Notes under the pieces: model-generated
What the model was told of the DNA's origin: nothing
Seen by the model: the letters and a program-made list of their open reading frames with translations, nothing else
Databases searched by the model: none
In this document: positions 15,101 to 26,908 of the stretch, in pieces
Layout: the number at the start of each line of letters is the position of its first letter
Numbering within the stretch: the stretch's first letter is position 1
Made by a program: the position numbers and the translations under genes
Assembly: GCF_005239225.2 (NCBI RefSeq)
Contig: NC_133297.1
Span: forward strand, 20,386,147-20,450,146
Source of the DNA: Populus alba
Lineage: Eukaryota; Streptophyta; Magnoliopsida; Malpighiales; Salicaceae
Length of the DNA: 64,000 nucleotides
Direction of reading: 5' to 3'

Positions 15101-16240
15101 AAAAATTATTTTTATAATTTGAAAACATTTAAACTATCTTTCAACTATCAGAAATAGAGATCCTATTTATTTTTGTAAACAAATTATTTTTATAATTTGA
15201 AAACAAATAAACTATCTTTCAAGTATCAGAAACAAAGATCCTACTTATTTTTTAAAAAAATTATTTTTATAATTTTAAAGCATTTAAACTATCAATCATC
15301 TATCAGAAACAGAGATCCTAATAACTTTTTTAAAAAAATTATTTTCAAAATTTGAAAACATTTAAACTATCTTTCAATTATAAGCAACAGAGATCCTACT
15401 TACTCTTTGTAAAAAATTATTTTCATAATTTGAAAACATTTAAACTATCTTTCAACTATCAGAAACAAAGATCCTATTTATTTTTGTTCACAAATTATTT
15501 TTCTAATTTGAAAACAGTTAAACTATCTTACAAGTATAAGAAACAAAGATCCTACTTACTTTTTTTAAATAATTATTTTTGTAATTTTAAAACATTTAAA
15601 CTATCAATCATCTATCAGAAACAGAGATCCTAATAACTTTTTTTAAAAAATTATTTTCAAAATTTAAAAACATTTAAACTATCTTTCAAGTATAAGCAAC
15701 AGAGATCCTACTTACTCTTTGCAAAAAAATTATTTTCATAATTTGAAAACATTTAAACTATTAGAAACAGAGATCTTATTTATTTTTGTAAACAAATTAT
15801 TTTGATAATTTGAAAACATTTAAACTATCTTTCAAGTATTAGAAACAGAGATCCTACTTACTTTTTTTAAAAAATTATTTTTATAATTTTAAAATGTTTA
15901 AACTATCAATCATCTATCAGAAACAGAGATCCTACTTATTTTTGTAAATAAATTATTTTCAGAATTTTAAAACATTTAAACTATGTTTTAAGTATAAGCA
16001 ACAAAGATCCTACATACTCTTTGTAAAAAATTATTTTCATAATTTGAAAACATTTAAACTATCTTTCAACTATTAGAAACAAAGATCCTATTTATTTTTG
16101 TTAAACAAATTATTTTTCAAATTTGAAAACATTTAAACTATCTTACAAGTATAAGAAACAAAGATCCTACTTACTTTTTTAAAAAAATTATTTTTAAAAT
16201 TTCAAAACATTTAAACTAACTTCAAAGTATCAGAAACAGA
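9111..16240 (+). repeat. Diverged short satellite with 310-bp higher-order blocks
   Basis: The monomers are the same family but fall into recurring subtypes. Diagnostic spellings are actcacttttattaaaaac, aatcatctatcagaaacag followed by aataatttttgtaaac, aagtctaagtaacac, and aagtataagcaacagagatc followed by ctttgtaaaaa. An ordered run of these repeats with a 310-bp shift (ttccaagtat at 10491 and again at 10801), about four monomers of 77.5 bp. Similar runs recur near 11346, 11814, 12127, 12830 and 13920. Apparent reading frames in this block (11014-11400, 11414-11635, 12901-13107, 13359-13571, 15352-15633) are just the repeat read through and are not genes. Confidence 0.88.
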
Positions 16241-19200
16241 GATCCTACAACTTTTTTTTTTTTAAAAGTTATTTTTAAAAATTTGAAAACGTTTAAGCTA
16301 TCTTTCAAGTATCTGAAACAGTGATCCTAGTTATTTTTGTAAACAAATTATTTTCATAATTTTGAAACATTTAAACTTTCTTCAAAGTATCAGAAACAGA
16401 GATGCTACTAACTTTTTTAAAAATATATATTTTTATAATTTGAAAACATTTAAACTATCTTCCAAGTATCAGAAAAAGAGATCCTACTTATTTTTTTTAA
16501 AAAATTATTTTTAAAATTTGAAAACGTTGAAACTATCTTTCAAGTATCAGAAACAGAGATCCTACTTACTTTTCTTAAAAAATTATTTTTAAAATTTCAA
16601 AACATTTAAACTATCAATCAACTATCAGAAACAGAGATCGTACTTATTTTTTTAATAAAATTATTTTCATAATTTTAAAAACATTTAAACTATCTTTTAA
16701 GTATGAGCAACAGAGATCCTACTTACTTTTTTTTTTTTATTATTTTTAAAATTTCAAAAATTTAAACTATCTTTCAAGTATAAGAAACTGAGATACTACT
16801 TACTTTTCTTCAAAAATTATTTTTAAAATTTCAAAACATTTAAACTATTAATCAACTTTCAGAAACAGAGATCCTACTTACTTTTTTTAAAAAAATTATT
16901 TTTAAAATTTTAAAACATTTAAACCATCTTCCAAGTATCAGAAACAGAGATCCTACTTACTTTTTTTTTAAAAAAAATTATTTTTAAAATTTCAAAAATT
17001 AAAACTATCTTCCAAGTAGCAGAAAAAGAGATCTTACTAACTTTTCTTAAAAAATTATTTTTAAAATTTCAAAACATTTAAACTAACTTCCAAGTATCAG
17101 AAATAGAGATCCTACCTACATTTTTTTGAAAAAAGTTATTTTTAAAATTTGAAAACGTTTAAACTATCTTTCAAGTATCTGAAACAGTGATCCTAGTTAT
17201 TTTTGTAAACAAATTATTTTCATAATTTTGAAACATTTAAACTTTCTTCAAAGTATCAGAAACAGAGATGCTACTAACTTTTTTAAAAAATATATTTTTT
17301 ATAATTTGAAAACATTTAAACTATCTTCCAAGTATCAGAAAAAGAGATCCTACTTATTTTTTTTAAAAAAATTATTTTTAAAATTTGAAAACGTTGAAAC
17401 TATCTTTCAAGTATCAGAAACAGAGATCCTACTTACTTTTCTTAAAAAATTATTTTTAAAATTTCAAAACATTTAAACTATCAATCAACTATCAGAAACA
17501 GAGATCGTACTTATTTTTTTAATAAAATTATTTTCATAATTTTAAAACATTTAAACTATCTTTTAAGTATGAGCAACAGAGATCCTACTTACTTTTTTTT
17601 TTAATTATTTTTAAAATTTTAAAAATTTAAACTATCTTTCAAGTATAAGAAACTGAGATACTACTTACTTTTCTTCAAAAATTATTTTTAAAATTTCAAA
17701 ACATTTAAACTATGAATCAACTTTCAGAAACAGAGATCCTACTTACTTTTTTTTTTAAAAAATTATTTTTAAAATTTCAAAAAATTAAAACTATCTTCCA
17801 AGTAGCAGAAAAAAGATCTTACTATCTTTTCTTAAAAAATTATTTTTAAAATTTCAAAACATTTAAACTAACTTCCAAGTATCAGAAATAGAGATCCTAC
17901 CTACATTTTTTTGAAAAAAGTTATTTTTAAAATTTGAAAACATTTAAACTATCTTCCAAGTATCAGAAAAAGAGATCCTACTTATTTTTTTAAAAAAATT
18001 ATTTTTAAAATTTGAAAACGTTGAAACTATCTTTCAAGTATCAGAAACAGAGATCCTACTTACTTTTCTTAAAAAATTATTTTTAAAATTTCAAAACATT
18101 TAAAACTATCAATCAACTATCAGAAACAGAGATCGTACTTATTTTTTTAATTAAATTATTTTCATAATTTTAAAACATTTAAACTATCTTTTAAGTATGA
18201 GCAACAGAGATCCTACTTACTTTTTTTTTTTTAAAAAAATTATTTTAAATTTCAAAAATTAAAACTATCTTTCAAGTAGCAGAAAAGATCTTACTATCTT
18301 TTCTTAAAAAATTATTTTTAAAATTTTCAAAACATTTAAACTAACTTCAAGTATCAGAAAACAGAGATCCTACCTTTTTTTTGAACAAAGTTATTTTTAA
18401 AATTTGAAAATATTTAAACTATCTTCCTAGTATCAGAAAAAGAGATCCTACTTATTTTTTAAAAAAATTATTTTTAAAAATTTGAAAAACGTTGAAACTA
18501 TCTTTCAAGTATCAGAAACAGAGATCCTACTTACTTTTCTTAAAAAATTATTTTTAAAATTTCAAAACATTTAAACTATCAATCAACTATCAGAAACAAA
18601 GATCGTACTTATTTTTTTAATTAAATTATTTTCATAATTTTAAAACATTTAAACTATCTTTAAGTATGAGCAACAGAGATCCTACTTACTTTTTTTTTTT
18701 AAAAAATTATTTTTAAAATTTCAAAAATTAAAACTATCTTCCAAGTAGCAGAAAAAAGATCTTACTATTTTTCTTAAAAAAATTATTTTTAAAATTTCAA
18801 AACATTTTAAACTACTTCCAAGTATCAGAAATAGAGATCCTACTACATTTTTTGAACAAAGTTATTTTTTAAAATTTGAAAATATTTAAATTATCTTCCT
18901 AGTATCAGAAAAAGAGATCCTACTTATTTTTTTAAAAAAATTATTTTAAAATTTGAAAACGTGAAAACTATCTTTCAAGTATCAGAAACAGAGATCCTAC
19001 TAACTTTTCTTAAAAAAATTATTTTTAAAATTTCAAAACATTTAAACTATCAATCAACTATCAGAAACAGAGATCGTACTTATTTTTTTAATAAAATTAT
19101 TTTCATAATTTTAAAACATTTAAACTATCTTTTAAGTATGAGCAACAGAGATCCTACTTACTTTTTTTTTTAATTATTTTTAAAATTTCAAAAATTTAAA

Positions 19201-19870
19201 CTATCTTTCAAGTATAAGAAACTGAGATACTACTTACTTTTTTAAAAAATATTTTTAAAATTTCAAAAACATTTAAACTATTAATCAACTTTCAGAAACA
19301 GAGATCCTACTTACTTTTTTTAAAAAAATTATTTTTAAAATTTTAAAACATTTAAACCATCTTCCAAGTATCAGAAACAGAGATCCTACTTACTTTTTTA
19401 AAAAAAATTATTTTTTTAAAATTTCAAAAATTAAAACTATCTTCCAAGTAGCAGAAAAAGAGATCTTACTAATTTTCTTAAAAAAATTATTTTTAAAATT
19501 TTCAAAACATTTAAACTAACTTCCAAGTATCAGAAATAGAGATCCTACCTACATTTTTTGAAAAAAAGTTATTTTTAAAATTTGAAAACGTTTAAACTAT
19601 CTTTCAAGTATCTGAAACAGTGATCCTAGTTATTTTTGTAAACAAATTATTTTCATAAATTTTGAAAACATTTAAACTTTCTTCAAAGTATCAGAAACAG
19701 AGATGCTACTAACTTTTTTAAAAAAAATATATTTTTATAATTTGAAAACATTTAAACTATCTTCCAAGTATTGGAAAAAGAGATCCTACTTATTTTATTT
19801 AAAAAAATTATTTTTTAAAATTTGAAAAATGTTGAAACTATCTTTCAAGTATCAGAAATAGAGATCCTTT
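16241..19870 (+). repeat. Diverged short satellite, second higher-order pattern (about 866-bp and 470-bp blocks)
   Basis: A different set of monomer subtypes occurs here, marked by aagtatctgaaacagtgatc, ttcaaagtatcagaaacagagatgctac, gttgaaactatctttc and aagtatgagcaacag. The gtgatcctag subtype occurs at 16321, 17187 and 19620; the first two are 866 bp apart inside a long, nearly identical block. The gttgaaactatc subtype recurs near 16525, 17391, 18019, 18491 and 19831. The spacings of roughly 866, 628, 472 and 870 bp are multiples of the monomer. This fits block duplications of 6, 8 and 11 monomers by unequal exchange. Confidence 0.8.
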
Positions 19871-21918
19871 TTTTTTTGTAAACAAATTATTTTTAATTTG
19901 AAAAAAATAAACTATCTTTCAAGTATCAAGAAACAAAGATCCTACTTACTTTTTTTAAAAAATTATTTTTATAATTTAAAAACATTTAAACTTATCAATT
20001 ATCTATCAGAAACAGAGATCCTATTATTTTTGTAAAAAAATATTTTTTCATAATTTGAAAACATTTAAACTATCTTTCAACTATCAGAAACAGAGATCCT
20101 ATTTATTTTTGTAAACAAATTATTTTGATAATTTGAAAACATTTAAACTATCTTTCAAGTATGAGAAACAGAGATCCTACTTACTTTTTTTAAAAAATCT
20201 ATTTTTTATAATTTGAAAACATTTAAACTATCAATTATCTATCAGAAACAGAGATCCTACTAACTTTTTTTAAAAAATTCTTTTCAAAATTTAGAATCAT
20301 TTAAACTATCTTTCAAGTATAAGCAACAGAGATCCTACTTACTCCTTGTAAAAATTTATTTTCATAATTCGAAAACATTTAAACTATCTTTCAACTATCA
20401 GAAACAGAGATCCTATTTATTTTTGTTAACAAATTATTTTTCTAATTTGAAAACAATTAAACTATCTTACAAGTATAAGAAACAAAGATCCTACTTACTT
20501 TTTTAAAAAAATTATTTTTATAATTTTAAAGCATTTAAACTATCAATCATCTATCAGAAACAGAGATCCTACATATTTTTTAAAACAAATTATTTTCATA
20601 ATTTTAAAATATTTAAACTATTTTTCAAGTATCAGAAACTAATATCCTACTAATTTTTTTAAAAATTATTTATAAAATTTGAAAGCATTTAAACATAGAA
20701 ACTATCCTATTTAATTTGATTTTTTGTAAAAAAAATTATTTTTATTATCATTTTGAAAACATTTAAACTATCTTTCAAGTATCAGAAACAGAGATCCTAT
20801 TTACTTTTTTTTTAAAAAATTATTTTTACAATTTTAAAACATTTAAACTATCTTCCAAGTATCAGAAACAGAGATCCTACTCACTTTTATTAAAAAATTA
20901 TTTTTAAAATTTCAAAACATTTAAGCTATCAATCATTCTATCAGAAACATAGATCTTACTTAGTTTTGAAAAAATTAGTTTATTATTTTAAAACATTTAA
21001 CTATTTTTTCAAGATCAGAAATAGAATCGTACTAACTTTTTGCAAAATATTTTTTCAAATTTGAAAAACATTTAAATTATCTTTCAACTATCAGAAAGAG
21101 AGATCCTTGTTTTTGTAAAATCAAATTATTTTTATAATTTGAAAAACAAATAAACTATCTTTCAAGTATCAGAAACAAAGAGATCCTACTTACTTTTTTT
21201 AAAAATTACTTTTTAATTTAAAAACATTTAAACTATCAATTATCTATCAGAAACAGAGAGATCCTACTTATTTTTGTAAAGAAAATATTTTCAATAATTT
21301 GAAAACATTTAAACTATCTTTCAACTATCAGAAACAAAGATCCTATTTATTTTTGTTCACAAATTATTTTTTAATTTGAAAACAGTTAAATAATTTACAT
21401 GTATAAGAAACAAAGATCCTACTTACTTTTTTTAAATAATTATTTTTGTAATTTTAAAAACATTAAACTATCAATCATCTATCAGAAACAGAGATCCTAA
21501 TAACTTTTTTAAAAAAATTATTTTCAAAATTTAAAAACATTTAAACTATCTTTCAACTATCAGAAACAAAGATCCTATTTATTTTTGTTCACAAATTATT
21601 TTTCTATTTGAAACAGTTAATAATTAAAACTATCTTAATATATTTGCAGTATAAGTAAACAAAATCCTACTTACTTTTTTTAAAAAAAAATTATTTTTAT
21701 AATTTTAAAGCATTTAAACTATCAATCATCTATCAGAAAACAGAGAACCTAATAACTTTTTTTTAAAAAATTATTTTTCAAAATTTGAAAACATTTAAAC
21801 TATCTTTCAATTATAAGCACATAGATCCTACTTACTCTTTGTAAAAAAATTATTTTCATAATTTTGAAAACATTTAAACTATCTTTCAACTATCAGAAAC
21901 ACAGATCCTATTTATTTT
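19871..21918 (+). repeat. Degenerate short satellite next to gap 1
   Basis: Subtypes resemble those at 9.1-16.2 kb (aatcatctatcag, ttttgttcacaaatt, aagtataagaaacaaag) but with many single-base insertions and deletions and some broken units, for example around 20690-20730 and 21610-21660. The array runs directly into the run of N at 21919. The extra indels may be real decay or poor consensus at a contig end. Confidence 0.8.
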
Positions 21919-22418
21919 NNNNNNNNNNNNNNNNNNNNNNNNNNNNNNNNNNNNNNNNNNNNNNNNNNNNNNNNNNNNNNNNNNNNNNNNNNNNNNNNNN
22001 NNNNNNNNNNNNNNNNNNNNNNNNNNNNNNNNNNNNNNNNNNNNNNNNNNNNNNNNNNNNNNNNNNNNNNNNNNNNNNNNNNNNNNNNNNNNNNNNNNNN
22101 NNNNNNNNNNNNNNNNNNNNNNNNNNNNNNNNNNNNNNNNNNNNNNNNNNNNNNNNNNNNNNNNNNNNNNNNNNNNNNNNNNNNNNNNNNNNNNNNNNNN
22201 NNNNNNNNNNNNNNNNNNNNNNNNNNNNNNNNNNNNNNNNNNNNNNNNNNNNNNNNNNNNNNNNNNNNNNNNNNNNNNNNNNNNNNNNNNNNNNNNNNNN
22301 NNNNNNNNNNNNNNNNNNNNNNNNNNNNNNNNNNNNNNNNNNNNNNNNNNNNNNNNNNNNNNNNNNNNNNNNNNNNNNNNNNNNNNNNNNNNNNNNNNNN
22401 NNNNNNNNNNNNNNNNNN
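21919..22418. other. Assembly gap, 500 N
   Basis: Exactly 500 unknown bases. The round number suggests a placeholder rather than a measured length. The short AT-rich satellite lies on the left and a piece of the 335-bp satellite on the right, so the true junction between the two families is not seen. Reading frames spanning the N run are artefacts. Confidence 0.99.
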
Positions 22419-22464
22419 CAAATTCAACATTTAGTAGTACAACACTATGAACACACAAAATGTC
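22419..22464 (+). repeat. Fragment of the 335-bp satellite left of LINE copy 1
   Basis: The 46 bases after the gap match the end of the 335-bp unit (caaattcaacatttagtagt onward, ending acacacaaaatgtc). The unit is then interrupted by LINE sequence at 22465 and resumes after the LINE poly(A) tail at 25665-25678. Confidence 0.88.
22451..22464 (+). repeat. Target-site duplication, left side of LINE copy 1
   Basis: acacacaaaatgtc here pairs with acatacaacatgtc at 25665-25678, 12 of 14 bases matching. The position and length fit target-primed reverse transcription into the 335-bp unit. Confidence 0.8.
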
Positions 22465-25400
22465 GGAAGCGAGATTCTTGCCTGCTGGTATGTCAGATCA
22501 TTCTCCCATGGTGGTAAAAGTCACTGGCAATGTTCAGAACATAAAGAAACCATTCAGATTCTTCGATATGTGGATGGATCATGACGAGTTCATGCCCTTG
22601 TGAAGAAAAAGTATGGGATCAGCATTCAGGAGGGTGTCCAATGTATCAACTGTGTTGCAAACTAAGGAAGCTAAAGCAGGAACTTAAACATTTCAATAAG
22701 ACTCACTTCTCCAATATTTCCGATAGAGTCAAAGATGCAAAAAGATTCACATGGATAGGGCTCAACAAGCTCTGCATACAGCGCCTGAGGATCCAACATT
22801 GCGTATGCGAGAAAGAGATGCTGTTTCGTAACTATGCTTCTACTGTCAGGGAGGAAGAGTGTTTTTTTCAGACAAAGGCAAGGATACAATGGCTTAGCTT
22901 GGGGGATCAGAATACTAGCTACTTTCACAAATCAGTAAATGGTAGACAGAATAGAAATAAGCTTCTCTCGTTACAAGGGAGGATGGAGAAGTCGCTGAAG
23001 GACACGAGGCAGTCAAATCAGAAGTAATTGCATACTTTCAGCGTGTATTGGGAGTGAAACAGATGCCTAGGGTCCTGAACGAGGAAGTGATGCAATCGGC
23101 AATTATTTACAAATTGTCGGCAATTTCTCACAGCATGTACTAGCACAAGATGTCACAAGAGAGGAGATTAAGCATGCTATGTTTAGTTTGAAAAACAACA
23201 AAGCTCTGGTCCAGATGGCTTCAACGCAGGTTTCTTCAAAAGAATGTGGCACATAGTGGGGGAAGATGTAATCAACGCTGTTAGCTCCTTCTTCCAGACT
23301 CGTTAGAATGCTTAAAGAAATGATTGCTACATCCATTTCCTTATCCCTAAAGTTGCTAATCCTACGAGGTTGACAGATTTTCGTCCTATATCTTGCTGCA
23401 ATACAGTATACAAATGCATCGCGAAGATTCTAGCTGGGAGAATGAAAGTTGTTTTTACCTTCCTTAGTAGGTCCGTATCAAACAGCTTTTATCTATGGAC
23501 GGAGAAATCAGCGACAATATTCTTTTGTCTCAGGAACTAATGAAAGGCTATCACACAAACTACGGGTCCTGCTCGTTGTGCTATGAAAGTAGACCTGATG
23601 AAGGCTTATGACTCTGTTCGGTGGGATTTCGTTGATGCTACGTTGATAAAAATGGGATTCCCTAGAACAGTCATTGATTGGATCATGGTTTGTGTTTACA
23701 TCATGTCAATTCTCAATCAACGTCAACGGTGAACTTGCGGGTTACTTCCAAGGGGGGAGAGGGCTGAGACAAGGTGACCATTATCTCCATATTTGTTTTG
23801 TCCTATGCATGGAAATCCTGTCAGGGCTGTTCTGCAATATGAGTGCCAACCAAAACTTCAAGTTCCACTGGAGATGCAAGAAGGACAAAATTTCTCATCT
23901 TTGCTTTGCCGACGACTTGATGATATTCAGCAAAGGGGATGTACATTCAATCCGTATGATCAAAAATGTACTCACAGAGTTTCAGGTTCTATCAGGTCTA
24001 TATCCCAAATCCAAACAAAGTGACATCTTCTTGAGCGGTTCGTTAGGAGCTGAGAGGGAACAGATTATCAGTATTCTTGGGTTTAGAGAGGGGGAGCTTC
24101 CTATGAAATATTTGGGAGTGCCTCTTATCTCGTCCAGACTAAAGGCTGTTAATTGTAAGGCCTCGTGGATCGAATTTACCGCCAAAGTTCGACATTGGAC
24201 CTGTAGAACACTCTCTTTCGCAGGGCGAGTACAACTGATTAACTCAGTCTTATTCTCCATCCAGGTCTATTGGGCATCTCTATTCCTATTACCTGGGGAA
24301 GTAGTGAAAAATGTTGAGCAAATTATGAGATCCTTTCTTTGGTCAGGTTCAGATATGAGCACTACCAGGGCTAAAGTGGCTTGGATCAGGTATGTCTTCC
24401 AAAAAAGGAGGGGGGCTAGGGCATAAAAGGATAGCAGAATGGAACAAGATTGCCTTGTTGAAACATATTTGGAACTTGTGCAATGACTCAGATGGCTCAA
24501 TCTGGTCTACTTGGATCAGATCCAATCTCTTGCGAGGTAGGAATTTCTGGACAATCAAGCGCCGGGAAGCTGCTCTTGGGCTTGGGGAAAGATTCTAAAG
24601 CTCAGATCCTTAGCATGGCCGAAGATGAAGCACGTCATCGGAGATGGAATGACAACCTCTCTATGGTTTTGACAATTGGCATCCTCACAGCCCGCTCGCT
24701 GATACCTACGGTGAACGTTTCATCTATGATTCAGGTATGGAACACAACGCGAGAGTGAACGTGCTGATTAATAACTTTAGAATGGAGAATTCCTATCACT
24801 CATGCTATTGGCTGGCACCCCATTTTAGAAGCTATTCCTTCCACCTCTACTCCTAAGGGCAAAAGGATGAGATTGTTTGGTTGGATTCGCCAAATCAGAG
24901 TTTCTCAGTCAAAGTAGCTTGGGAACAACTAAGAATTCATCATCAAATGGTTGATTGGCATGACATCGTGTGGTTCAAGAATGCTGTCCCAAGACATGCA
25001 TTTCTTCTTTGGGTGGCTATCCAACGGAAACTCTCAACGCAGGATAGACTTCATCGGTTTGGTATTCATGGTCCCAATAGGTGCTCACTCTGTCTCTGCA
25101 ATAATGAAGATCACAACCACTTGTTCTTTGAATGCTCCTTTGCGAAAGCATTATGGTGGAATGTTTGTGATAGATGCGACATTCCAAGAATGACAAAAAG
25201 CTTGGATGAATGGATTCGATTGGCCACTGTCTCTTGGCATGGAAAAAGTTTCGTCAACTTTTCTCGTAAACTGGGTTTCGCAGCTACAGTGTATTGTATC
25301 TGGCAAGAACGGAATGCAAGGATCTTTGCAGATGTGTCTAAAGCTTCGAATTTGGTTTTTGATCAAATCGAATGTATCATTCGCGATAAGCTTGTTTTGA

Positions 25401-25474
25401 TAAGGAATGTTCAACAAACAGATGAAAACATAAGGATCCAAAGACTTTGGAGGGTCAATAACATGGACTCTTAA
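22465..25474 (+). pseudogene. LINE ORF2 remnant (endonuclease end, reverse transcriptase, zf-RVT), copy 1
   Basis: ORF2 of a plant L1-clade LINE would encode the endonuclease and reverse transcriptase that nick the target and copy element RNA. Visible pieces are SDHSP, the conserved end of the endonuclease (22493-22507); a linker with KARIQWLSLGDQNTSYFH; RT motif GPDGF (23208-23222); motif A KAYDSV (about 23600-23617); RQGD (23767-23778); catalytic FADD (23905-23916); GVPL (about 24115-24126); and zf-RVT with CSLC and FFEC (25082-25134). The stop codon is TAA at 25472-25474. The frame breaks several times: near 22600, near 23200, between 23290 and 23590, near 24170, and around 24390-24600 and 24770-24870. 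A compensated double shift garbles the residues just after RQGD. No RNase H domain is seen after zf-RVT. Surely dead as a gene. Confidence 0.92.
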
Positions 25475-25665
25475 TTTGATGTTTAGCTGGTTGTTTTTGT
25501 ACCCCTAGCATATCTAGTTGGTCCAAGTTTTTGTTTTGTTGTGGCTAGCCTGTAGCCATTTGTTGGTTTTCGTTTCTGTCCTCATTGTAAATCTTGGGTA
25601 TGCCCATTATATTCTTTGTATCATTTTCTTTTAATACATAAGTCAGCTTACCAAAAAAAAAAAAA
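22465..25665 (+). mobile_element. LINE copy 1, 5'-truncated plant L1-type non-LTR retrotransposon
   Basis: This is the longest LINE copy in the window, about 3.2 kb. It starts inside the last part of the apurinic-type endonuclease domain and ends with a 3' UTR and a 13-A tail (25653-25665). In order it holds the endonuclease C-terminus, the linker, reverse transcriptase, and the C-terminal zf-RVT zinc-binding region. The 3' UTR (25475-25652) includes cccctagcatatctagttgg and ends tacataagtcagcttacc before the tail. The 14-bp flanking duplications show insertion into a 335-bp satellite unit, and 5' truncation is typical of LINEs. Frameshifts make this copy non-coding. Confidence 0.93.
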
Positions 25666-25678
25666 CATACAACATGTC
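25665..25678 (+). repeat. Target-site duplication, right side of LINE copy 1
   Basis: acatacaacatgtc begins at the last A of the tail and matches acacacaaaatgtc at 22451-22464 except at two positions. The satellite unit continues directly after it. Confidence 0.8.
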
Positions 25679-26908
25679 AATTTATAGATCGTTCTCTTAT
25701 GTCTTGGTACCCAAAACCCTCTGCGGCCGAAATGAACCACCAAACAATTCGTCCCTAAGCCGAAATCAAAACAAGCCCAAATTTAATTTACGGCGCGATC
25801 CCATCCCCAATACATAGAATGTGAAGTTTCAATTGATTCGAAGCTGGTTTGCTAATGTTTCGCAATAATAGTAGTGTTTCTGCGGAAGAATTGAAACTAG
25901 AATGAAAACCTCACGCAAACTACATCAGAATAAGTCCAAATTTGACCAAACGATCTCCAAATGACCTCAAATTCAACATTTAGTGGTACAACACTATGAA
26001 CACACAAAATGTCAATTTATAGATCGTTCTCTTATGTCTAAGTACCCAAAACCCTCTGCGGCCGAAATTAACCACCAAACAATTCGTCCCTAAGCCGAAA
26101 TCAAAACAAGCCCAAATTTAATTTACGGCGCGATCCCATCCCCAATACATAGAATGTGAAGTTTCAATTGATTCGAAGCTGGTTTGCTAATGTTTCGCAA
26201 TAATAGTAGTGTTTCTGCGGAAGAATTGAAACTAGAATGAAAACCTCACGCAAACTACATCAGAATAAGTCCAAATTTGACCAAACGATCTCCAAATGAC
26301 CTCAAATTCAACATTTAGTGGTACAACACTATGAACACACAAAATGTCAATTTATAGATCGTTCTCTTATGTCTAAGTACCCAAAACCCTCTGCGGCCGA
26401 AATTAACCACCAAACAATTCGTCCCTAAGCCGAAATCAAAACTAGCCCCAATTTAACTTCTGGCGCGATCCCATCCGCAATACACAGAATGTGAAGTTTC
26501 AATTGATTCGAAGCTGGTTTCCTTATGTTTCGCATTAATAGTAGTGTTTCTGCTGCAAAATTGAAACTAGAATGAAAACCACAGGCAAAAAACATCAGAA
26601 TAAGTCCAAATTTGACCAAACCATCTCCAAATGACCTCAAATTCAACATTTAGTATTACAACACTATGAACACACAAAATGTCAATTTATAGATCGTTCT
26701 CTTATGTCTTGGTACCCAAAACCCTCTGCGGCCGAAATGAACCACCAAACAATTCGTCCCTAAGCCGAAATCAAAACAAGCCCAAATTTAACTTAGGGCG
26801 CGATCCCATCCGCAATACACAGAATGTGAAGTTTCAATTGATTTGAAGCTGGTTTGCTAGGGTTTCGCACTAATAGTAGTGTTTCTGCGGAAGAATTCAA
26901 AATAGAAT
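25679..26908 (+). repeat. 335-bp satellite, units between LINE copies 1 and 2
   Basis: The landmark caatttatagatcg begins at 25678, 26013, 26348 and 26683, spacing exactly 335 bp. The first two complete units are almost identical. The unit starting at 26348 is a second type with tgctgcaaaattg and a caggcaaaaaacatcag segment in place of tgcggaagaattg and acgcaaactacatcag. The unit contains a ggtacc site and ccctctgcggccgaa, so it is clearly richer in GC than the flanking short satellite. The fourth unit is cut at 26908 by LINE copy 2. Confidence 0.93.
26894..26908 (+). repeat. Target-site duplication, left side of LINE copy 2
   Basis: aattcaaaatagaat is repeated without change at 28778-28792 after the LINE poly(A) tail. 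The first two A residues on the right overlap the tail, so the unambiguous repeat is 13 bp. Confidence 0.9.

Noticed and set aside
11014..19173. Short plus-strand reading frames rich in K, F, Y and repeats of FKLSF/QRSY
   Set aside because: They follow the satellite period, repeat the same peptide once per monomer and have no start or domain evidence. They are read-through of AT-rich satellite.
21864..22517. Long frames of about 170-217 codons across 21919-22418, and similar frames across 39411-39910
   Set aside because: Almost entirely unknown residues from the N gaps.
22671..25441. Minus-strand and alternative-frame open stretches over the LINE copies
   Set aside because: Shadows of the ORF2 remnant; the recognisable RT and zf-RVT motifs are all on the plus strand.
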